Origin: Cryobacterium sp.
GTDB lineage: Bacteria > Actinomycetota > Actinomycetes > Actinomycetales > Microbacteriaceae
Reading direction: 5' to 3'
Length of the DNA: 61,612 nt
Assembly (NCBI RefSeq): GCF_025463825.1
Contig: NZ_JAODBG010000103.1
Span: 1 to 61,612 of the forward strand
The notes under the pieces were generated by a model, which had not been told where the DNA came from, ran no database searches, and saw only the letters and a program-made list of their open reading frames with translations. Position 1 is the stretch's first letter, and each line of letters opens with the position of its first letter. Of this stretch, positions 9,038 to 17,443 are shown piece after piece. The translations under genes were made by a program, and so were the position numbers.

Positions 9038-9958
9038 ATGCTTGTTGTCGTCTGTCCCGGTCAGGGTTCACAAACACCTGGTTTCCTCGAAGCCTGGCTG
9101 GCGAACCCCGCCTTTGCCGACGCGCTGCGCGCCATGTCGGAACAGGCCGGGACTGATCTTGTCTCGGCCGGCACCGTCGGCGACGCCGACACGATCCGTG
9201 ACACCGCGATCGCGCAACCCCTCATCGTCGCCGCCGGCGTCCTGACCCTCGGCGCGCTGTTCGCCGACGGTCGGCGCGCCGCCGTCGGCGGCATCGCCGG
9301 GCACTCCGTGGGCGAGATCACCGCTGCGGTCGGAGCCGGCGTCCTCAGCACCGCCGACGCCCTCACCTTCGTCGGCGAACGCGGCCGGTCCATGAAGGCC
9401 GCCGCCGCCGCCTCCCCCACGGGCATGAGCGCCGTCCTCGGCGGCGACGAGGCCGAGCTGCTCGCCCGGCTCGCCGCCCTGGGCCTGGAGCCGGCCAACT
9501 TCAACGGCGGTGGCCAGATCGTCGTCGCGGGCGACCTCGACGCCCTCGCCGCCCTGGCCTCGGATCCGCCCGCGAAGTCCCGGGTCATCCCGCTGCAGGT
9601 CGCCGGCGCGTTCCACACCCGCCACATGCTTCCCGCCGTGCAGCACCTCACCGAGGTGGCCGGCCGGCTCTCCCCCACCGCGGCGACCCTGCCGCTCTGG
9701 ACCAACGCCGACGGCGGCCTGATCTTGGACGGGTCCGCATTCGTGGACCTGCTCGTCGGCCAGGTCTCGTCGCCGGTACGGTGGGACCTGTGCATGCAGG
9801 CGTTCACGGATGCCGGCGTCACCGGAATCATCGAGGTCGCCCCCGCCGGCGCCCTCGTGGGCCTGGCCAAGCGTGCCCTCCGCGGCATCCCGACCGTGGC
9901 CATCAAGACCCCCGATGACCTGCCCGCTGCTTACGATCTGATCGACCAACAGGCCTGA
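9038..9958 (+). CDS. fabD: Malonyl-CoA:ACP transacylase
   Basis: A 306-residue enzyme that moves malonyl from CoA to ACP, starting type II fatty acid synthesis. Active-site Ser90 lies in GHSVGE, the catalytic His193 in AGAFHTRHM, and the N-terminal FPGQG-like motif is CPGQGSQ. ATG at 9038 with GGGAG/AGGA upstream. The 105-bp gap before it is the likely operator region for the upstream PucR-type regulator, and it holds a candidate -10 (TAGATT at 8991). It is the first gene of the fabD-fabH-acpP-fabF cluster. Confidence 0.96.
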   Translation: MLVVVCPGQGSQTPGFLEAWLANPAFADALRAMSEQAGTDLVSAGTVGDADTIRDTAIAQPLIVAAGVLTLGALFADGRRAAVGGIAGHSVGEITAAVGAGVLSTADALTFVGERGRSMKAAAAASPTGMSAVLGGDEAELLARLAALGLEPANFNGGGQIVVAGDLDALAALASDPPAKSRVIPLQVAGAFHTRHMLPAVQHLTEVAGRLSPTAATLPLWTNADGGLILDGSAFVDLLVGQVSSPVRWDLCMQAFTDAGVTGIIEVAPAGALVGLAKRALRGIPTVAIKTPDDLPAAYDLIDQQA

Positions 9959-9988
9959 ATCAGCCATAATCGCCACCGGAAGAGAAGA

Positions 9989-10990
9989 ATGACACAGCCA
10001 CACCTCCTGCAGTCCCAGGGCGCCCAGTACACGCGCATCCTCGCCGTCGGGGCCGCCCGCGGTGACCTTGTCGTCCCCAACAACGACCTGGTCGGGCCGA
10101 TCGACTCGTCCGATGAGTGGATCCAGCAGCGCACCGGCATTATCACCCGCACCCGCGCCAGCAAGGACGTGGACGCCGTCGACCTGGCCACCACCGCGGC
10201 CCTCGAAGCCATCGCGAAGAGCGGCATCGACGCCTCGCAGATCGACGCCATCATCATCGCCACCATCAGCAATGGCCGGCAGACCCCGTCGATGGCCGCC
10301 GTCGTGGCCGAACGAATCGGCGCCGTCCCTGCCGCCGCCTTCGACCTGAACGCCGCCTGCGCCGGCTACGCCTACGGTGTCGCCCAGGCCGACGCCCTGA
10401 TCCGGTCCGGGGCCGCGCACTATGCCCTGGTCATCGGTGCGGAGAAACTCTCCGACATGGTCGACGGCACCGACCGGAGCATCTCGTTCCTTCTCGGCGA
10501 CGGCGCCGGCGCCGTCGTCATCGGCCCGAGCGAGTTCCCGGGCATCTCCGCCTCGGTGTGGGGCTCGGACGGGCGCCCGGACGCCGTCGGCATGAACGCC
10601 ACCCTGCAGGAATACCGCCGCGGCGAGAAGGAATGGCCCACGCTCCGCCAGGAGGGCCAGACCGTCTTCCGCTGGGCGGTCTGGGACATGGCCAAGATCG
10701 CCAAGCAGACCCTGGCCGCCGCGGGCATCACCGCGGACCAGCTGGCCGCGTTCATCCCGCACCAGGCGAATATGCGCATCGTCGACGAGTTCGCCAAGCA
10801 GCTGAAGTTGCCGGAATCCGTCGTCATCGCCCGTGACATCGCCACGACCGGGAACACCTCAGCCGCGTCGATCCCCCTCGCCACCCACCGCCTGCTCGAG
10901 GAACACCCCGAGCTCAGCGGCGGTCTCGCCCTCCAGATCGGCTTCGGAGCCGGCCTGGTTTACGGCGCGCAAGTAGTTGTGCTGCCGTAG
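9989..10990 (+). CDS. fabH: 3-oxoacyl-ACP synthase III
   Basis: A 333-residue initiating condensing enzyme that joins acyl-CoA with malonyl-ACP; in actinobacteria it usually prefers branched or short acyl-CoA primers. The Cys-His-Asn triad is visible: C124 in NAACAGYAYG, H258 in IPHQANMRI, N289 in GNTSAASIP. ATG at 9989 with GAAGAGAAG upstream, 30 nt after fabD. Sets the starter unit and so influences the branched-chain membrane lipid profile. Confidence 0.96.
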   Translation: MTQPHLLQSQGAQYTRILAVGAARGDLVVPNNDLVGPIDSSDEWIQQRTGIITRTRASKDVDAVDLATTAALEAIAKSGIDASQIDAIIIATISNGRQTPSMAAVVAERIGAVPAAAFDLNAACAGYAYGVAQADALIRSGAAHYALVIGAEKLSDMVDGTDRSISFLLGDGAGAVVIGPSEFPGISASVWGSDGRPDAVGMNATLQEYRRGEKEWPTLRQEGQTVFRWAVWDMAKIAKQTLAAAGITADQLAAFIPHQANMRIVDEFAKQLKLPESVVIARDIATTGNTSAASIPLATHRLLEEHPELSGGLALQIGFGAGLVYGAQVVVLP

Positions 10991-11052
10991 CCTCCCCCTG
11001 TCCCTCTAAACTGAGTCTCGGTCAAACGAGACACCCCCCAAGGAGAAACAAC

Positions 11053-11301
11053 ATGGCATTGTCCACCGAAGAAGTTCTTGCCGGCCTGGCCGAGCTCATC
11101 AACGACGAGACGGGCATCGCAACCGACACGGTTGAGCTGGACAAGTCGTTCACCGACGATCTGGACATCGATTCCATCTCGATGATGACCATCGTCGTCA
11201 ACGCTGAGGAAAAGTTCGACGTCAAGATCCCCGACGAAGAGGTCAAGAACCTCAAGACCGTCGGCGACGCCGTCGAGTTCATCGTCAAGGCCCAGGACTA
11301 G
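11053..11301 (+). CDS. acpP: Acyl carrier protein
   Basis: An 82-residue acidic helical protein that carries growing acyl chains on phosphopantetheine at Ser41 (motif DIDSISMM; the usual DSL is DSI here). Strong AAGGAG ribosome site 7-8 nt before ATG at 11053. Lies between fabH and fabF, as in Streptomyces. Confidence 0.97.
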   Translation: MALSTEEVLAGLAELINDETGIATDTVELDKSFTDDLDIDSISMMTIVVNAEEKFDVKIPDEEVKNLKTVGDAVEFIVKAQD

Positions 11302-11412
11302 GTCCACGCCCGAACGGGCCGGACGGCACAAGCTGCCCGGCCCGTTCTCCAGGGACGCTCCATCCGGGGTTTCCACCTCGCTTCGCGCACGTTCTCACGG
11401 AGAGTCGTTGTT

Positions 11413-12648
11413 ATGACCAAAAAAATCGTTGTCACGGGCCTGGGTGCCACCTCCCCGCTCGGCGGAACCGCCACAGACACCTGGAACGCCCTGCTCGCCG
11501 GCGAGTCCGGCGCATCCACCCTCGACTATGAGTGGGTCGAGCGCACCCAGCTCCCCATCACCTTCGCCGCACAGGCCCGGGTCCGCCCGGGCGATGTGCT
11601 CGCCAGACAGGAAACCAAGCGGCTCGACCCGTCGAGCCAGTTCGCCCTCATCGCCGGGCGGGAAGCCTGGGCAGACGCCGGCGAGCCCGAGGTCGAACCC
11701 GAACGGCTCGCCGTGGACTGGGCCACCGGCATCGGCGGCGTCTGGACCCTGCTGGACGCGTGGGACACCCTGCGCGAACGCGGCCCGCGGCGGGTGCTGC
11801 CCATGACCGTGCCGATGCTGATGCCGAACGGCCCCGGGGCGGCGATCGGAATGGACCTGCACGCCCGTGCCGGCATCACCACCGTGGTCTCCGCCTGCGC
11901 CTCCAGCACCGAATCCCTCGTGAACGCCTACAACCGGCTGCAGGCCGGCCTCGCTGACATCGTCATCGCCGGCGGCTCCGAGGCGGCCATCCACCCGCTC
12001 CCGATTGCCTCCTTTGCGGCCATGCAGGCGCTGTCCAAGCGCAACGACGATCCCGCAACGGCATCGCGCCCCTACGACATCACCCGCGACGGCTTCGTCC
12101 TCGGTGAGGGCGCAGCCGCCCTGGTCGTCGAGACCGAAGAGCACGCGCTGGCCCGTGGCGCGCACATCTACGCGGAGCTGCTCGGCGGTTCGATCACCAG
12201 CGACGCGTACCACATCACGGCACCTGACCCGGAGGGATCCGCCGCCGCGCGTGCCATGATCGAGTCGATCCGCAATGCCGGAGCCGACCTGTCCGATGTG
12301 ATGCACATCAACGCCCACGCCACCAGCACTCCGGTCGGCGACATCGCGGAGTACAACGCTCTGCGACGGGTCTTCGGCGACCTGCTCGACGGCATCCCGG
12401 TTTCGGCCACGAAGGCGTCCACCGGCCACCTGCTCGGTGGCGCCGGCGCGATCGAGGCCCTGTTCACGGTCAAGGCCCTCGCGGAGCGCATCCTGCCGCC
12501 GACGATCAACCTGACGGAGCAGGACCCGGCGATTCCGCTGGATGTCGTGACCTCGCCTCGCGCCCTGGGCTCCGGAGACCTGCTGGCGATCAGCAACTCC
12601 TTCGGCTTCGGCGGCCACAACGCCGTCGTCGCGTTCCGCTCGGTCTGA
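11413..12648 (+). CDS. fabF: 3-oxoacyl-ACP synthase II
   Basis: A 411-residue elongating condensing enzyme. Catalytic Cys162 in VVSACASSTES, His302 in NAHATSTPVGD, Lys334/His339 in KASTGHLLGG, and the C-terminal GFGGHN loop are all present. ATG at 11413 with GGAGAG upstream. Last gene of the fab cluster; a hairpin at 12663-12698 separates it from the convergent DUF3145 gene. Confidence 0.96.
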   Translation: MTKKIVVTGLGATSPLGGTATDTWNALLAGESGASTLDYEWVERTQLPITFAAQARVRPGDVLARQETKRLDPSSQFALIAGREAWADAGEPEVEPERLAVDWATGIGGVWTLLDAWDTLRERGPRRVLPMTVPMLMPNGPGAAIGMDLHARAGITTVVSACASSTESLVNAYNRLQAGLADIVIAGGSEAAIHPLPIASFAAMQALSKRNDDPATASRPYDITRDGFVLGEGAAALVVETEEHALARGAHIYAELLGGSITSDAYHITAPDPEGSAAARAMIESIRNAGADLSDVMHINAHATSTPVGDIAEYNALRRVFGDLLDGIPVSATKASTGHLLGGAGAIEALFTVKALAERILPPTINLTEQDPAIPLDVVTSPRALGSGDLLAISNSFGFGGHNAVVAFRSV

Positions 12649-12662
12649 GCCACCGACACCCC

Positions 12663-12698
12663 GTGGGCGGGCCGGTCCGATCGGGCCGGTCAGCCCAC
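12663..12698. terminator. Hairpin between convergent genes
   Basis: GTGGGC at 12663 pairs with GCCCAC at 12693-12698, with additional GGCCGG pairing inside. It separates fabF from the convergent DUF3145 gene and overlaps the latter's stop. No U-tract, so termination efficiency is uncertain. Confidence 0.45.
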
Positions 12699-13211
12699 CC
12701 GGTGCAGCCAGACCACGCTGGTGAAGTCACCGGCGTGCCGGAAAACCTCCAGTTCGTCGTCCCAGGCCTGACCGAGCGCCCTGGCCAGCTCCCGGTGTAG
12801 AACCGTGGAGTCCACGCCGGCGGCCTGGATGGCCGTGCGCACCCGGTCCTCCGGCAGCACGACGTTACCGGCCGTGTCGGTCTGGGCGAAGTGGATGCCC
12901 AAGGCCGGGGTGTGCAGCCAGCGCCCGCCGTCCCGGCCGGGACCCGGGTCTTCCGTCACCTCGAACCGCAGGTGGTCCCACCCCAGCAGGGCGGACGTCA
13001 GGGCCGCCCCGGTGCCGGCCGGGCCCTCCCAGAAGTACTCGGCCCGCTGGGCGCCGGCGAGGACCGGCTGCTCGCTCCAGTCGAAGCTGACTGGCTCGCC
13101 GAGGGCACGACTGGCGGCCCACTCCACGTGTGGGCAGAGAGCATGCGGCGACGAGTGGACATACAAAACGCCCCGTGCTGTCGGTGCCAGACGAGTGTGG
13201 GGTGCCGTCAT
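12690..13211 (-). CDS. DUF3145 family protein
   Basis: A 173-residue actinobacteria-specific protein of unknown function. It begins MTAPHTRLAPTARGVLYVHS and contains the conserved HSSPHALCPHVEWA segment and a WDHLRFEVTEDP stretch. Members are commonly found next to the fab cluster, which suggests but does not prove a lipid-related role. ATG at 13211 with GGAGAA upstream. Convergent with fabF. Soluble, no signal peptide. Confidence 0.85.
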   Translation of the reverse strand: MTAPHTRLAPTARGVLYVHSSPHALCPHVEWAASRALGEPVSFDWSEQPVLAGAQRAEYFWEGPAGTGAALTSALLGWDHLRFEVTEDPGPGRDGGRWLHTPALGIHFAQTDTAGNVVLPEDRVRTAIQAAGVDSTVLHRELARALGQAWDDELEVFRHAGDFTSVVWLHRVG

Positions 13212-13414
13212 CGTGTTCTCCGTTCCCTGGTTGTTGATCGAGGTGCGTCTTCCCCAACGTTCTCGAACTGCAACCACCAGGTTTTCCGCGGAACACGAGC
13301 CGGCGGAGCGGTATTAGCTGAATTATGCCCCACGGACCCGGGAACTCACAATGAGGCACGGGGCCACCGCGGCAACCCTGGCGGCGGGTCCGGTTGGAGA
13401 AGCACCATCGCGTT

Positions 13415-13434
13415 ATGTATATTCGGTATAGCAT
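13415..13434. promoter_or_regulatory. Candidate PadR operator / promoter
   Basis: An AT-rich imperfect dyad ATGTATATTCGGTATAGCAT in otherwise GC-rich DNA, 28 nt before the PadR-type gene. PadR regulators often bind ATGT-N8-ACAT-like dyads near their own promoters, so autoregulation is plausible. The same intergenic region (13212-13461) also serves the divergent DUF3145 gene. Confidence 0.35.
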
Positions 13435-13461
13435 TACTCGTCCCGACCCTCCGGAGGCCCC

Positions 13462-14049
13462 GTGTCCGTGCGCAGCTCACTGCTGTCGATCCTGACCATG
13501 GGTCCCGCCTACGGGTTCCAACTGCACGGCGAGCTCGGCGCACGTACCGCGGGGCGGCGGAGTGTCAACGTCGGCCAGATCTACGGCACCCTTGAGCGCC
13601 TGGTCGCCCAGGGTGCCGTCGAATCCGCCGGCAGCACGACAGATGGGCTTCCGTTGTACCGGCTCACCGTCGGCGGTCGATCCGAGGCCGTGGCCTGGCT
13701 GCATGGCACGACGAGTTCCGCGGGTGAGGACTGGAACGAGATGCTCGAGCGGGTCCTGATCGCCTCGTCATTGCCCGACGTCGACGTCGGCGCCATCGTC
13801 GGCGACTACCGTGAGGCCTGGGCGGCCCGGCTTCGGTCCGATGCCCAGACCCCGGCCCGTCTCCACGACGCCGGGGGCCTGGCCGGATTGAGCCTCGCCG
13901 CCGACGACGCCCTGGCTCACGCCGCGCTCACCTGGCTGGACACCGTGAGCGCCCGCCTGGCCGCGTCCGGCGACGAGGTCTTCCACCGTGAGCTGAGCCT
14001 GGAGCGCCCCAAGCGCGGCCGTCGTCCCGCCCTCACCCCGGCTCTCTGA
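13462..14049 (+). CDS. PadR-family transcriptional regulator
   Basis: A 195-residue protein with an N-terminal winged helix of the PadR type (SLLSILTMGPAYGFQLHGEL ... GQIYGTLERLVAQGAVES) and a C-terminal helical dimerisation region (Vir-C-like). PadR proteins are repressors of efflux or detoxification genes, often located close by; none is obvious here. GTG at 13462 with GGAGGCC upstream. Confidence 0.85.
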   Translation: MSVRSSLLSILTMGPAYGFQLHGELGARTAGRRSVNVGQIYGTLERLVAQGAVESAGSTTDGLPLYRLTVGGRSEAVAWLHGTTSSAGEDWNEMLERVLIASSLPDVDVGAIVGDYREAWAARLRSDAQTPARLHDAGGLAGLSLAADDALAHAALTWLDTVSARLAASGDEVFHRELSLERPKRGRRPALTPAL

Positions 14050-14069
14050 CCCGAACCGGAACGCGCCGC

Positions 14070-15797
14070 CTATTTCGCGTCCGCGTAGCTGTCCACGATC
14101 ACGCACGTGAGCGGGAAGTCCACCGGGAAGTCGCCGAAGAGCAGCCGGCCAGCGGTCGCCGCCGCCGCCGTCACGATCGTCGCCACCCTGTCCGCCAGCG
14201 CGGCCGGGGTGTGCACGATGACCTCGTCGTGCAGGAAGAAGACCAGGTGCGGTGCCGCGAGGAACGGGTTCGCTCCCGGCCCTCCCGGCTCTCCTGACGC
14301 GTTGCCGGCTTCGGCGATGCCGGGTAGGTCCCAGAGCCCCTTCCGGATCTCCGCCATCCAGCACAGCGCCCACTCGGCGGCGCTGCCCTGCACGATGAAG
14401 TTGCGGGTGAACCGGCCCCAGTCCCTGGCCTGGCTGCGGGCGCGGCGTTCGTCGCCGGCGGTCGCGCCGGCCTCGGTGGCCCGGCCCTGGTCATCCTGCC
14501 AGGCGGCCCCGGGGCGCGGTGAAGACCGGCCAAGCCGGGTGCTCACGACATCCCCGCGCTCCCCGGCCCGTGCGGCGGCCTCGGTGAGCGCCAGTGCCCG
14601 TGGGTAGGCGCGCGCGAGCCGAGGCAGCAGCCGGCCGCTCTCACCGGAGGTCGCCCCGTACATGGCGCCGAGCATGGCGACCTTTGCGTGCGCCCTGGTC
14701 TCCACGACGCCGCTGGCGACGATGCCGGCGTAGAGGTCGGTGCCACGACCGGCGGTCGCCATGGCCGTGTCGTGGGACAGGGCCGCGAGGATCCGCGGCT
14801 CGAGCTGGGCGGCATCCGCCACCACGAACGTCCAACCGGGGTCGGCGACCACGGCTCCGCGTACCTGCCGCGGCAACTGCAGGGCACCTCCGCCCCTGGT
14901 CGCCCATCGGCCGGTCACCACACCGCCCGGCAGGTATTCCGGGTGGAATCGATCGTTGATGATCCAGCTCTCCATCCAGTACCAGCCGTTGTTGCTCAGC
15001 AGCCTGGCCAGCTTCTTGTACCGTAGCAGGGGCTCGATGACGGGGTGATCGATTCTCTGCAGCTCCCAGGCGCGCGTCGACGCTGTCGTCACTCCGGCCC
15101 GGTTCAGGGCCCGGAGCAGCTCCGGCGGAGAGTCCGGGTTGATGGTGTGATCGCCGAGTGCCGCGCGGATGCCGGCGGCCAGGTCTTCGAGACGCTCGGG
15201 GCGAAGCCCGGCCGGCACCCGCGGCCCGAGCTCGGCGGTGAGCAGCCGGTCGTGGATGGCGCTCTGCCAGGGCAGTCCGGCGAACTGCATCTCCGCGGCG
15301 ATGAGCGCCCCGACGGATTCCGCGGCGAGCAGCAGCCGTAACCGGCCCGGCTCCGCCGCCGTCCGCACAGCATCGAGCTGGGCCTTGAACTCCGTCAGGC
15401 CGTCCTCGGGTCCGGCGCCCTCCCCGGCGGCGGGTTCGTCGGGCTCGAGGTCGAACAGGGTCGTGCCGGTGGTGGGCGCCGCCACGGCGACCGGCGGTGC
15501 CTGGTCCCAGCGGCCGGCTGGCGCATTGGCCAGTGCGCTGTGCGCGCTCGCCTCGGCCAGGCGCAGGATCGCGTGGCACAGCCGCAGGTCGTGCGCCCGC
15601 TTGAGGCGCACTCCGCCCGCCAGCAGCAGGGGATACAGCCGTGCCGTGTCGGCGAACACCCACCGCGGCTGGTGCTGTTCGCTGTCGGCGGCGAAGTCCC
15701 GGAACTCAGCCTCGGACAGGAGCCGGTCCAGTCCGGTCGACGCCCCCCGGTCGTCGAGCGCTCTGACCCGCAGGAGGTCCGCCCCGGTCCGGGTCAC
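14070..15797 (-). CDS. Bifunctional 3'-5' exonuclease / family A DNA polymerase
   Basis: About 575 residues, related to the exonuclease and polymerase parts of PolA but without the 5'-3' exonuclease domain. Polymerase motif A (VVADAAQLEPRILAALS), motif B (RAHAKVAMLGAMYG) and motif C (FFLHDEVIVH) are present, so catalysis looks intact. It is an accessory repair/replication polymerase found in many actinobacteria besides PolA. The GTG at 15797 has no ribosome site and family-like sequence (CDLYLLV) extends upstream of it; an ATG at 15847 with GAAAG lies in another frame beyond a run of five C, so a 1-nt frameshift or an assembly error at the N-terminus is possible. Confidence 0.8.
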   Translation of the reverse strand: MTRTGADLLRVRALDDRGASTGLDRLLSEAEFRDFAADSEQHQPRWVFADTARLYPLLLAGGVRLKRAHDLRLCHAILRLAEASAHSALANAPAGRWDQAPPVAVAAPTTGTTLFDLEPDEPAAGEGAGPEDGLTEFKAQLDAVRTAAEPGRLRLLLAAESVGALIAAEMQFAGLPWQSAIHDRLLTAELGPRVPAGLRPERLEDLAAGIRAALGDHTINPDSPPELLRALNRAGVTTASTRAWELQRIDHPVIEPLLRYKKLARLLSNNGWYWMESWIINDRFHPEYLPGGVVTGRWATRGGGALQLPRQVRGAVVADPGWTFVVADAAQLEPRILAALSHDTAMATAGRGTDLYAGIVASGVVETRAHAKVAMLGAMYGATSGESGRLLPRLARAYPRALALTEAAARAGERGDVVSTRLGRSSPRPGAAWQDDQGRATEAGATAGDERRARSQARDWGRFTRNFIVQGSAAEWALCWMAEIRKGLWDLPGIAEAGNASGEPGGPGANPFLAAPHLVFFLHDEVIVHTPAALADRVATIVTAAAATAGRLLFGDFPVDFPLTCVIVDSYADAK

Positions 15798-15890
15798 CAG
15801 GAGGTACAGGTCGCACCCAGGGGGAAGATCGCGACCGGAATGAGCATGGCTGCTACTTTCGGGGGGGGGAGGCAGGCAGATTCGAATCAG

Positions 15891-15964
15891 TAGGGTGGAC
15901 GGGACTTGAACCCGTGACCGTGCGGTTATGAGCCGCGTGCTCTAACCAGCTGAGCTACCACCCC
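15891..15964 (-). tRNA. tRNA with CAT anticodon (Met, or Ile2)
   Basis: Folds as GGGGTGG...CCACCCT-A with D arm GCTC/GAGC, anticodon stem-loop around CTCATAA (anticodon CAT) and T arm ACGGG-TTCAAGT-CCCGT. The first acceptor pair is G1-U72 and the outermost anticodon-stem pair is C-A. No CCA is encoded. CAT tRNAs may be elongator Met or lysidine-modified Ile; elongator Met is my first choice but this cannot be decided by eye. It is not initiator-like, because the anticodon stem lacks three consecutive G-C pairs. Confidence 0.85.
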
Positions 15965-15999
15965 GTGCCCCACTATCGTACTGGGCGCGGAGGCGACAC

Positions 16000-17289
16000 T
16001 CAGTCGTGGGCGGGCGTGGCGTCCAGCACGGACGGCTCGACGGCCGGCGCCGAAGCCCCGCCGTTCTGGTTGGTGATCCGCTCACCCCGGTAGAGCCGCT
16101 CGAAGGTGTTCAGGGTGCGCTTGATGTCGTGTGCCTCGATCAGCTTCAACGACTCGCGCTTGAGCGCCTCGAGTTCGGCCGGAGCGAGGGTGAGCACGCG
16201 GGTGAGCTTCTCGGCCAGGTCCCGGGCGCTGCCCGGCTCGAACAGGTAGCCGTTCCGGCCGTCGTGCACCAGATGAGGCAGGGCCATGGCGTTCGCGGCG
16301 ACGACCGGGAGCCCGGACGCCATCGCCTCCATCGTCGCGATGCTCTGCAACTCCGCGATCGACGGCATCGCGAACACGGTGGCCCGGGAATAGGCGCTGC
16401 GGAGTTCTTCGTCGGTGACGTACCCGGTGAAGGTGAAGCGAGCGCTCATGCCGAGCGAGTCGACGAGTTGCTCCAGGTTGCGCCGTTGGTCGCCACCGCC
16501 CACGATCTCCACCCGGGCGTCGAGGCCGGCATCGAGCAGAGCGACGGCCTGTACAAGTACGTCGATCTGTTTCTCCCCGGTCACCCGGCCGACGAAGAGG
16601 ATCCGGTTCTCGGTGCGCGGTTCGAAGTTCGGCGAGTAGTTGTCCGCGTCGATGCCGCACGAGATGGCCTGCACGCCGCTGAGGCCGGTGTACTTCTCGA
16701 GGAACTCCGCTGCCCTGCGGGTCGGCGTCGTGACGGCTTCCGCGCGCTTGAAGGTGTGCTCGGCGTCTTTCCAGAGCGCACGGACCAGTTGGTCCTGGAA
16801 CCCCTTGGGCACGAGCGAGAACTGCAGCATGTTTTCCGGCATGAAGTGGTTGGTTCCGACGATGCGGATACCGCGCTTCTCGGCCTCGATGGCGACGCCA
16901 CGGCCCACCACGATGTGGGACTGGAAGTGCACCACATCGGGTTTGAAGGAATCCAGGATGATCCGGCTGTGCCGGCGGACCATCCAGGGCAGAGCGAAAC
17001 GCAACCAGTCGTGCGGGCGCCAGCGCCAGCTGTGCAGCCTATGCACTGTCATAGACTCACCCTCGTGTACCTCCGTCCAGGTGCCGTGCTTCCGCGTGGG
17101 CGCCGGCGCCATGATCTGCACCACGTGCCCACGGGCGACCAGGCCGGCCGCGAGCCGCTCTGCGAACCGGGCCGCACCGTTCACGTCCGGCGCAAAGGTG
17201 TCTGCGGCGATCAGGACGCGGATCGGCGACGCCGCTGCCGGGGCGAGTCGATCGGACGACGTGCCCGGTAAATCAGATGAAGCGCACAA
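16000..17289 (-). CDS. Glycosyltransferase family 4
   Basis: About 429 residues with GT-B fold. The N-terminus has FAPDVNGAARFAERLAAGL (acceptor-side glycine-rich loop), a central GTNHFMPENML segment, and the C-terminal nucleotide-sugar site with VGRVTGEKQ and the E-x7-E motif (AELQSIATMEAMASG). Closest in look to mannosyl/glucosyl transferases acting on lipid acceptors (diacylglycerol or phosphatidylinositol); the acceptor cannot be fixed. TTG at 17289 is chosen since AGGGAAA lies about 10 nt upstream; the first ~20 residues are poorly conserved. Single gene; a TAGAAT -10-like box occurs upstream. Confidence 0.85.
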   Translation of the reverse strand: MCASSDLPGTSSDRLAPAAASPIRVLIAADTFAPDVNGAARFAERLAAGLVARGHVVQIMAPAPTRKHGTWTEVHEGESMTVHRLHSWRWRPHDWLRFALPWMVRRHSRIILDSFKPDVVHFQSHIVVGRGVAIEAEKRGIRIVGTNHFMPENMLQFSLVPKGFQDQLVRALWKDAEHTFKRAEAVTTPTRRAAEFLEKYTGLSGVQAISCGIDADNYSPNFEPRTENRILFVGRVTGEKQIDVLVQAVALLDAGLDARVEIVGGGDQRRNLEQLVDSLGMSARFTFTGYVTDEELRSAYSRATVFAMPSIAELQSIATMEAMASGLPVVAANAMALPHLVHDGRNGYLFEPGSARDLAEKLTRVLTLAPAELEALKRESLKLIEAHDIKRTLNTFERLYRGERITNQNGGASAPAVEPSVLDATPAHD

Positions 17290-17383
17290 GTGGCGTTTTC
17301 CCTACGTAAGTGCGCCGGGGATGGTCATCCGGCACGAAGTCTGGGTGTGGACGGAACTCGCCGTCGAGGTCTGGTTGCACCTT

Positions 17384-17389
17384 ATTCTA
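17384..17389 (-). promoter_or_regulatory. Possible -10 element for the glycosyltransferase
   Basis: On the minus strand TAGAAT (17389 to 17384) lies about 95 nt before the TTG start, in a locally AT-richer patch. No convincing -35. Nothing else is seen in the 154-bp gap 17290-17443. Confidence 0.3.
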
Positions 17390-17443
17390 AACCGGCACCG
17401 CCGCGGGAGCCCCCAGACGTGGCCGGTCGGCGAAAACCTTAGG

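Noticed and set aside
15861-15869. Nine-G run as a regulatory G-quadruplex
   Set aside because: Only one G-tract is present, so a quadruplex is not possible; mentioned instead as a slippage risk near the polymerase start.
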